Positions 1 to 7,116 of a stretch of 11,549 nucleotides of DNA are shown here, one piece after another. Made by a program: the position numbers and the translations under genes. The stretch spans positions 1 to 11,549 of the forward strand of contig DAOWIC010000228.1 of NCBI GenBank assembly GCA_030641085.1. Direction: 5' to 3'. Under the pieces are notes generated by a model, which saw nothing but the letters and a program-made list of their open reading frames with translations, was not told the DNA's origin and searched no databases. This DNA is from Calditrichota bacterium (lineage in GTDB: Bacteria; Zixibacteria; MSB-5A5; GN15; FEB-12). Position 1 is the stretch's first letter, and every line of letters starts with the position of its first letter.

Positions 1-1712
1 TCGACAGCGCGGGTGCCGAGTCCCGGCACCAGCCTCGCCAGGCCATCCTCGCGGCGGATCCGTGGCGACCAGCGAAACTCGTTTTGGCTGAAAGCGACCC
101 CGGCGAACGACGGCAGGAAATAATCGCCCACCTGGTTACCGACTACCTCCTGGATCATGATGCCCATCTCCTCGCCAAAGTCGATCAACTCGCGCTCGGT
201 ACGGTATTCAATCGGGTCGGGTCCGAAGGTGGAGGCGTATACCTCGGCGATAGCGTCCAACAGCGCCTCAAGCCGCTTCCGTTTACTGCCCTGGTTGGCC
301 AGAAAGACACTCTTGTATTTGCCGGAGAAGGCTGCGCCCATCCGGTCTTCCAGAAGGCTGGAACTGCGAACAATCAGCGGCAGGTCGCCGAAATCATCCA
401 GCGCCACCGAAAGTCCCTTGACTATCTCGGACGGGAAGTGCGAATTCTTGAAGGTGTACACAATGTGCGGATATTCGAAGCGGACCTCATCGATCTGCTT
501 GTATTTCTGCTCAACGATTTCCTCGAGATTGTTGTAGTGCATGAAATGCAGCAGGATGTCGGAAGTGATGTACCATGTTCGGGGTATCTTGATATTGCCG
601 GGCAGTTCCTTGATAGTCCGGTTTTTCTTTATGATCTGCGCGGCGAGAAACATGCCGGCGCTCTTGCCGCCCAGCTTGCCATGACTCTCGTTGGTGTAAA
701 TCATGTTCTGCAGCAGCTTGTAGAAATCGTTGATGTCGATATACTTCTTGGCGATGTTGATATAATGAAGCTGATCGGACAGGAAGCGTCGAATCAGTGA
801 AACATGAATGCCGATCTTGGCCGGGGAGACACCGCCTTCTTCACTCCGCTGGGCGGTGTGGTAGTACCGGCGGATAGCGTCGGCAACATCGGACAACGAC
901 AGGTTGCGGTTCACGACATTGACCAGAAAGCCCAGTTTGTCCTCCTGGATCCATTTCTGGAGGCGGGAGAAAATCTCGTCGTTGGTCATGTTCCGACCGG
1001 CGATACGGAAGACCTCGCTGCTGAGATCGACAGGGAAGACGACATTGCGCTTCTGGTAGGCGCGGTTTGACTCAGCACGAAACTCTTCGTCACCGCTGCT
1101 CTTGTGGAAACTGGAGCTTTTCAGCAGCTCCTCGGCTTCCTCGACGCCGCTCCAGCAGAGGTGGGTGAGCATCTTGTGCGAGAGCCTTGTAAACAGATTC
1201 TTGTCCGTTTGTTCCAGAAGATCGAGTACTACTTGCCATTCACCGCGCTTCTGGTCGGTTCGATTGTCGCGCGTACTGATCCATTCCTGGTAGACGTGCT
1301 TGACCCGGTTGTGGAGGATGAAATGTCCCAGTCGGTCGGCGATCGTGTCGAGCAGGTGCAGTTCCTCTTTCAAAAACGGCCCATGATCGGCGGTGGGTAA
1401 CTCCTGCGTGTAATAAACGCTGATCGTACCGATAACGCGTTCCTGAACCTTGATGTCGGAGCTGTGGAGCCACTCGGTTTCTTTGAAGTCGCTGGTTTCG
1501 TAGACTGCCCCCTCGAGCGTGATTCTGACCTGACTATATTCGGTGTACTGCCAGCCGGGCGGTATAGCCTCGACCACACTGGAGAACGTATCTTCAAGCT
1601 CGGCGTCGTCGTGGTTGAGCAGCTCTTCGATCCGGTAGAGGCAGTTCAGTTCCTTGGCTCGCTCTTCGAGCGACTCCAGCAGTCTGTCTACTGTCTTTTT
1701 ATTTTCATTCAT
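1..1712 (-). CDS. GAF-like / PEP-pyruvate-binding domain protein, 3' end outside window
   Basis: An open frame of 570 codons starts with ATG at 1712 and runs off the left edge without a stop. Residues about 10-130 look like a GAF-type sensor region, with the motifs IPPGWQY, ETSDFKETEW and GPFLKEELHLLDTIADRLG known from signalling proteins. A helical, unrecognised stretch follows to about residue 335. Then comes a PPDK N-terminal type ATP-grasp domain: HGKLGGKSAGM (GGK at 348-350), RSSSLLED at 449-456 with FSGKY after it, and IMIQEVVG further on. The start is supported by GGAG at 1722-1725, nine bases upstream, and by overlap with the stop of the preceding gene (ATGAATGA). The visible part contains no histidine swivel or PEP-binding TIM barrel, but these could lie beyond the edge. 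Inference: a sensor-coupled nucleotide/PEP-binding protein. Family certain, function unknown. Confidence 0.85.
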   Translation of the reverse strand, partial: MNENKKTVDRLLESLEERAKELNCLYRIEELLNHDDAELEDTFSSVVEAIPPGWQYTEYSQVRITLEGAVYETSDFKETEWLHSSDIKVQERVIGTISVYYTQELPTADHGPFLKEELHLLDTIADRLGHFILHNRVKHVYQEWISTRDNRTDQKRGEWQVVLDLLEQTDKNLFTRLSHKMLTHLCWSGVEEAEELLKSSSFHKSSGDEEFRAESNRAYQKRNVVFPVDLSSEVFRIAGRNMTNDEIFSRLQKWIQEDKLGFLVNVVNRNLSLSDVADAIRRYYHTAQRSEEGGVSPAKIGIHVSLIRRFLSDQLHYINIAKKYIDINDFYKLLQNMIYTNESHGKLGGKSAGMFLAAQIIKKNRTIKELPGNIKIPRTWYITSDILLHFMHYNNLEEIVEQKYKQIDEVRFEYPHIVYTFKNSHFPSEIVKGLSVALDDFGDLPLIVRSSSLLEDRMGAAFSGKYKSVFLANQGSKRKRLEALLDAIAEVYASTFGPDPIEYRTERELIDFGEEMGIMIQEVVGNQVGDYFLPSFAGVAFSQNEFRWSPRIRREDGLARLVPGLGTRAV

Positions 1713-3441
1713 GGTTTATTACTCCACGTCCACTCTTGCCGTCAACTCTGACTTTCAACGGCGCCTTTACTCTGACATGACGCACATAAGCGGTATCTAT
1801 AACAGGCGCCTGCCGTGCGAGCCAGTCCCAGTCAATGGGATGACTGCCGGTATGCGGGACCGAAAGGTGGCAGACCTGAAAACTGGTGATATTGTGAAAG
1901 AAGTGAGCGCCCTGGCTCAACTCGACATTCATCTCCGGCAGGGTGGCCTCGACAATCACCTTCGCCGCCGATATCTGTCCCCAGTTGACCGGAATCCCCA
2001 GCCAGGGATCGCTGCTTCCCCAGCGGCCGAAGCCGATCAGCAGGCAGCGCCGTCCCTGCTCGGACAGGGTTCGGTTGATCATGTCGAGTTCGGCGGCCAC
2101 GCGGCGAGTATGTTCGGGCAGAAAAGTTTCCGGCTTGACATAGACAATATCTTCAATGGTGTCAATGGCGCCGTTGCCCATCACTCGCTCGGAAGCGATC
2201 AGCACCGACGGCGAATCCATATCTACCTCGGCGACATCGACTTCCTCGTGCGAGACAACCATCGGCCGCACCTGCAGAAATCCAAAGCGTACCGGGGGAT
2301 TGCTGCCCGGGTCGATCGTGACCGCGAACTCGATTTCGACATCCTTGCCGGTCTCTTTCTCGCATATAGCCATGACCTCGCAGAGAAGGTCATTCAGTGG
2401 CAGTTCGTTCAGGCGGAGGGTCGGGGCGAAGTTGAGCACGCGGGGACCGTCGACACCGACGCCGAGCACGATGCGGTCATTTTGCGGCTGATAGGTCGAG
2501 GCGACATGTTTCAGCGTGCAGTCCATCTCAGCATCGGACAACGTACCCTGTATCAGATACTCCGCCTCGCGGACCGGGTCATACGCGGGTGGTCTGCCCA
2601 TATTGACCGCCCAGAACTCCAACTGGGTCTGTTTTAGGATCTCGCTTGGCGATCCATAGGGTGGTCCGACCAGCGGATATCGCGGGCAGTAGTTCCAGGC
2701 TTTGCCACCGTCGACAATCGACTTGCCCAGACCGAGAGCCAGAACGATCACTCCCTCTTCCGGCACGGCGTGACCGTAGGGGTAGAAATTGTGCGAGCGG
2801 GCCACGCCGGAGATATCGGGGTAGTAGCGATCGTCATGGCGCCGTCCTACCACCTCCTGAAGGATGACCGCCATCTTTTCCTCGCAGCCGGGTTTGCCGG
2901 TAGCGCGGACATAGTCGCGCGCGTCCTTGAAATAGGTCGAGGCATACACAAATTTGATCGCCTCAATCAACCGGCGAAACCGCTCGTCGGCGCTCGGCTG
3001 GTTGTTGGGAATCATCTTGGTGCCGTAGACACCGGCGAAGGGCTGGAACATAGCGTCCTCGAGCAGGCTTGAGGAGCGAATAGCCAGCGGTGAATGGATC
3101 TTCTCTATCAGGCCGCGCAGGTCGCCGATATCCCCGGCCGGAAACTCGGCCTGCTGGAAGGCGTGAGCGATCCGCTCGTCGGACTGGCCGGAGCAGGCAA
3201 CATCGTGCAGCTTGTTTTGCTCCATGAAAGCGTCGAAAGTGTCGGTGCCGATCACGGTCAGGGTCGGGATATTGACCTCGATACCGGCAAAGCGATCCGG
3301 TGCGAGGCCGTCGGCAAGGCTCTGTTTGATGAAAGCCAGTCCGTGGGCTTTACCGCCTATCTCACCACTGCCGATGCGGGTGAACTTCTCTTCGGATCCG
3401 AAGAGGTCGCGGTTGAAGCGTGGTATCTCGCCTGCTTTCAT
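1705..3441 (-). CDS. PEP/pyruvate-binding domain protein (PEP synthase-like, no swivel domain)
   Basis: This 578-residue protein has the ATP-grasp fold of the PEP synthase/pyruvate phosphate dikinase N-terminus. The nucleotide-binding signatures are GSGEIGGKAHGL (K31) and RSSSLLED at 122-129 followed by FAGVYGT, then VILQEVVG and FLQVRPM. The C-terminal part carries GFGRWGSSDPWLGIP and SQGAHFFHNITSF, a block I recall from this uncharacterised subfamily. No GG-x-x-SH-x-A phosphohistidine motif and no PEP/pyruvate TIM barrel are present, so it cannot be a complete PEP synthase by itself. Start: ATG at 3441 with AAGGAGA at 3451-3457 as ribosome binding site. It lies 88 bases after the gdhA terminator stem, so it probably has its own promoter there; a 5-bp inverted repeat (GGCCG 3461-3465, CGGCC 3475-3479) sits just upstream of the binding site. 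It overlaps its downstream paralogue by 8 bases. Exact reaction unknown. Confidence 0.88.
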   Translation of the reverse strand: MKAGEIPRFNRDLFGSEEKFTRIGSGEIGGKAHGLAFIKQSLADGLAPDRFAGIEVNIPTLTVIGTDTFDAFMEQNKLHDVACSGQSDERIAHAFQQAEFPAGDIGDLRGLIEKIHSPLAIRSSSLLEDAMFQPFAGVYGTKMIPNNQPSADERFRRLIEAIKFVYASTYFKDARDYVRATGKPGCEEKMAVILQEVVGRRHDDRYYPDISGVARSHNFYPYGHAVPEEGVIVLALGLGKSIVDGGKAWNYCPRYPLVGPPYGSPSEILKQTQLEFWAVNMGRPPAYDPVREAEYLIQGTLSDAEMDCTLKHVASTYQPQNDRIVLGVGVDGPRVLNFAPTLRLNELPLNDLLCEVMAICEKETGKDVEIEFAVTIDPGSNPPVRFGFLQVRPMVVSHEEVDVAEVDMDSPSVLIASERVMGNGAIDTIEDIVYVKPETFLPEHTRRVAAELDMINRTLSEQGRRCLLIGFGRWGSSDPWLGIPVNWGQISAAKVIVEATLPEMNVELSQGAHFFHNITSFQVCHLSVPHTGSHPIDWDWLARQAPVIDTAYVRHVRVKAPLKVRVDGKSGRGVINHE

Positions 3442-3528
3442 GGTCCCGGTTCTCCTTCACGGCCGAATACTCTCCGGCCCAGTGTCGTCTATAAAGAAGA
3501 TAACATCTGGCGACAGACAAATAAACAC

Positions 3529-3565
3529 AAAAAAAAACTGCCGGAGCGGTATTCGCTCCGGCAGT
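3529..3565 (-). terminator. Rho-independent terminator of gdhA
   Basis: A perfect 12-bp stem (ACTGCCGGAGCG at 3537-3548 with CGCTCCGGCAGT at 3554-3565) encloses a 5-base loop. In the minus-strand direction it is followed by a run of nine T (A run at 3529-3537 on the plus strand, its last base shared with the stem). It begins 29 bases after the gdhA stop codon. This is a textbook intrinsic terminator and separates gdhA from the downstream PEP/pyruvate-binding pair. Confidence 0.93.
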
Positions 3566-3594
3566 GCTTTTGGCAATGTTAATATACTTTTATA

Positions 3595-4881
<1,287 letters not shown>

Positions 4882-4899
4882 CTCATCTCACCTTTCAAA

Positions 4900-4917
4900 T
4901 GGTGAATCATATCACCA
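4900..4917. promoter_or_regulatory. Inverted repeat over the gdhA -10, possible operator
   Basis: TGGTGA (4900-4905) and TCACCA (4912-4917) form a perfect palindrome with a 6-base spacer, and the spacer is exactly the candidate -10 hexamer. A dimeric repressor bound here would block polymerase. No regulator gene is in the window and the motif is not one I can assign to a known family, so this is a positional inference. Confidence 0.35.
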
Positions 4918-4935
4918 GTGACCAATCTCATACAA
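4906..4935 (-). promoter_or_regulatory. Candidate sigma-70 promoter of gdhA
   Basis: Reading the minus strand, TTGTAT (4930-4935) is followed after 18 bases by TATGAT (4906-4911), which is preceded by TG one base away (extended -10, TGATATGAT). Transcription would begin near 4899, giving a leader of about 18 bases that holds the ribosome binding site. The -35 is only a 4/6 match, so the call rests mainly on the good extended -10 and its position. Confidence 0.42.
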
Positions 4936-5501
4936 AAACAGTTAAAATAAGTAACCAGCGAAGCAGTTTACGACAATCACGAGCAAAGATCAAGGTGAAA
5001 GCGAGAATAGTGCCGCACGGGACTCCTCCGCCGATTATGTTATTTTTTTCACAAGCGAAAGCTAAGCCATAATTAAAAATTGTCAAGAACCTTTATAAGA
5101 TTTTGGCGGTATTTTTCTCCATTTTTCCTCCGACTAATCGACGCCGCAGCGAGGTCATTCTGCTGCCCCGGCGCGGGTCAGCTACAGGAATTGGTCGCAC
5201 TGTGCTTGCCAGCGAGGAGGATCACGAGTCGGTCGATGTGATGGTTCCACAATATGTTACGTACATTTCGCAAGGCCGCCGCGGCTGTGATTGACCTCGC
5301 TGACGGTACGCGAGCCTGCTACCCGTACCGGTGCTATCCGGAAGAAGATGGTTTCGATGCCGTTGCAGGCCGTGTCGGATCGAAAGGCGGATTAAGATTT
5401 CCGGCAGAAAGAACGAATAACTCCGTTCGATTACAATTGGCTGGAGGATGAGTATAGTATGGTATTTCTTAGCATTATTGTCGGAGCCGGTTCGGGCTTG
5501 A
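4936..5501. other. Intergenic region without a convincing gene
   Basis: About 570 bases lie between the gdhA promoter and the end of the barrel gene. The part near gdhA (5030-5130) is AT-rich, and a TTGACA on the minus strand near 5080-5090 has no good -10 at proper spacing. Two short plus-strand frames, 5103-5294 and 5254-5451, have no recognisable protein features. The second has a GGAGG-like sequence only far upstream (about 5215-5220). I see no tRNA or recognisable riboswitch. A weak hairpin at 5411-5428 is listed separately. Confidence 0.6.
5411..5428 (-). terminator. Weak candidate terminator of the cytochrome/barrel operon
   Basis: On the minus strand GAACGGA-GTTA-TTCGTTC forms a 7-bp stem (one G-U pair) with a 4-base loop, followed by only TTTCT. 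It lies about 75 bases after the stop of the barrel gene. The stem is short and AT-rich and the T tract is poor, so this is a possibility only. Confidence 0.25.
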
Positions 5502-7106
5502 TTAGAGCCGGACGCCCAACTCGGTAACCAGCTCGAATGATTTCAGCTCGCTGTCGAAATACTGCCGGATACCGCCGGTGAAATAGTAGCGCCGCCCCAG
5601 GTTATACATGCCGTTCAGATTGAGATAGTAATTGCTGGTGGAAGTGCTACCGGTCTTGTAGATATAGCCTGCGCCGGTAGCGTTGATCGTCAGCTTGCGC
5701 GTAAGCGGAAAGCGATAAAGCAGCACCGGTCGATAGCCGGTGGTGAACTGGGTTTCGACCACCGAAAGCTGGGCCGATACCGAATGCCGTTTGGCCGGGA
5801 AACGGTTCAACCGAACGCTCAAAAAGCCGAGCCGGTTATCATCGGACGGTGCCTCGCGATAGCGAATACCGCCGTGCCCACGCACGCTGACCCGGTTGCT
5901 CAACCGGAGATTGAAGCCCGCCTTGAAGCCCTTGTGAGTATTGTCATCAAACAGGCTGTCGGGGACATTTCGGGTTTCGTAATAAAGAAGGTTCTTGCGC
6001 GCGTCATAGGAGAAAAAGACCGCCAACGCCTTGTTTATCGTCAGATTGGCAGTGCCGTAATAGTTGGAGAAAGTGAACCGTTCGCCGGTGCGGTCATGGC
6101 GCCAGGCACGGTTGAGGTCGACTTCCACCGACTGGTACAGCGAGACCAATCCTGCTTTGGCATATGTTCCCTGCATGTAAATATAATCGCGGGAGACAGT
6201 GGTCCCCTCGTAGGCTGTCGACAGGGCCAGCGACAACCCGATTCGCTGATCCTGGTAGGAGCCGGACTCGAAGGATCCGAAAATGCCCACCTTGCGCCGG
6301 TCAAAATCCAGGTCGGTCGTTCGGTAGTCGGGCGAGGTTCCCGCCGCAAGACCGATCCGATAATTCGGGTGGACCCTCCAGGCCATGTAGCCGCCGTCGA
6401 TCATGCCCACGCCGCGCACGTACGGCGGTGTGATTCGGCCCGCCGCCCATTCCAGCGATGCTTCTTTATCTTCCTGGCCGATTGAAAACTCGTAGACCTG
6501 GTTTACCCATTCATGGTTATCCTGGTCGATGCCAACCGGCTCCGAACGGTAATACAGGCGGGTGCGGTGGCGGAGCTCGAAAGCCAGCTCGGAGCCGCCG
6601 ATATTAGAGACTGTCAGACGAGTCTTCAGGCTGGGTCTTGCCCAATCCAGGCCGGAACCGGACATATCATGGTGCCACTGGTTCTGGATTGAAATACTGC
6701 CCTTGACATGGTTTTGCTCAATCGGTCGCGTCCGCTTCCGAGCTACTGATTCTGTCGCGGGGCCCGCCCCGGCCGTACCCGGTTTGGTTACCGCCTGGAA
6801 CGGCTTGAGGATTATGAGATCGCCCGCCAGCGGTTCCATTGCCATGGCCGCGATCGTGCCGGCGGCGGAATGACTGGCCACGTGAGTCACCACCACGATG
6901 GCGATCGTATCGCTCTCTCTAACTACCGCCAGTGAATCACCGGCGGCGACTCCCACGGCAGTTCCGGCGTTGAAATAAACCGTTTCAGGGGTAACCAGAG
7001 TCACTTTGCCCTGCAACAGTTCGGAGGCCTGACCGACCGCCATACCACAAGCGACGGCTACGATGAGTGTCAGCAGAGCGTAAGATGCGATGTATCTCAA
7101 TTTCAT
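5502..7106 (-). CDS. Predicted outer-membrane beta-barrel protein, cytochrome partner
   Basis: The 534-residue protein starts with a Sec signal peptide (KLR, a hydrophobic stretch 8-26, probable cleavage after GQA at 27). Residues about 30-103 form a compact, valine-rich, small beta domain resembling SH3/FlgT-like modules (GKVTLVTPETVYF, GVAAGDSLAVVR). A Pro/Gly/Ala/Thr linker follows to about 133. From there to the end the sequence alternates polar and hydrophobic residues in roughly 18-22 amphipathic segments rich in Tyr, Phe and Arg, such as ELAFELRHRTRLYYR and YYLNLNGMYNLG, separated by short turns. It ends FELVTELGVRL, consistent with a last barrel strand although lacking a terminal aromatic. 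There is no heme motif and no cysteine after the signal peptide. It starts 10 bp after the cytochrome stop, with GGAA overlapping that stop, so both are co-transcribed. Inferred role: outer-membrane sheath or anchor for the cytochrome. The barrel call is by pattern; I recognise no named family. Confidence 0.72.
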   Translation of the reverse strand: MKLRYIASYALLTLIVAVACGMAVGQASELLQGKVTLVTPETVYFNAGTAVGVAAGDSLAVVRESDTIAIVVVTHVASHSAAGTIAAMAMEPLAGDLIILKPFQAVTKPGTAGAGPATESVARKRTRPIEQNHVKGSISIQNQWHHDMSGSGLDWARPSLKTRLTVSNIGGSELAFELRHRTRLYYRSEPVGIDQDNHEWVNQVYEFSIGQEDKEASLEWAAGRITPPYVRGVGMIDGGYMAWRVHPNYRIGLAAGTSPDYRTTDLDFDRRKVGIFGSFESGSYQDQRIGLSLALSTAYEGTTVSRDYIYMQGTYAKAGLVSLYQSVEVDLNRAWRHDRTGERFTFSNYYGTANLTINKALAVFFSYDARKNLLYYETRNVPDSLFDDNTHKGFKAGFNLRLSNRVSVRGHGGIRYREAPSDDNRLGFLSVRLNRFPAKRHSVSAQLSVVETQFTTGYRPVLLYRFPLTRKLTINATGAGYIYKTGSTSTSNYYLNLNGMYNLGRRYYFTGGIRQYFDSELKSFELVTELGVRL

Positions 7107-7116
7107 TTCCAGTTCC

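Noticed and set aside
84..1751. Several plus-strand open frames (84-800, 804-1070, 1104-1400, 1464-1751)
   Set aside because: They are antisense to a continuous minus-strand frame of 570 codons with clear GAF-like and ATP-grasp motifs; their own translations show no recognisable protein.
5254..5451. Possible small gene of 65 codons in the gap after the barrel gene
   Set aside because: No ribosome binding site at proper distance, unusual composition and no known motif; not enough to call a gene.
6985..7106. Lipoprotein signal in the barrel protein (VAVAC at residues 16-20)
   Set aside because: The -3 position is Ala rather than Leu or similar and a standard signal peptidase I site (GQA) follows; a Sec type I signal fits better.
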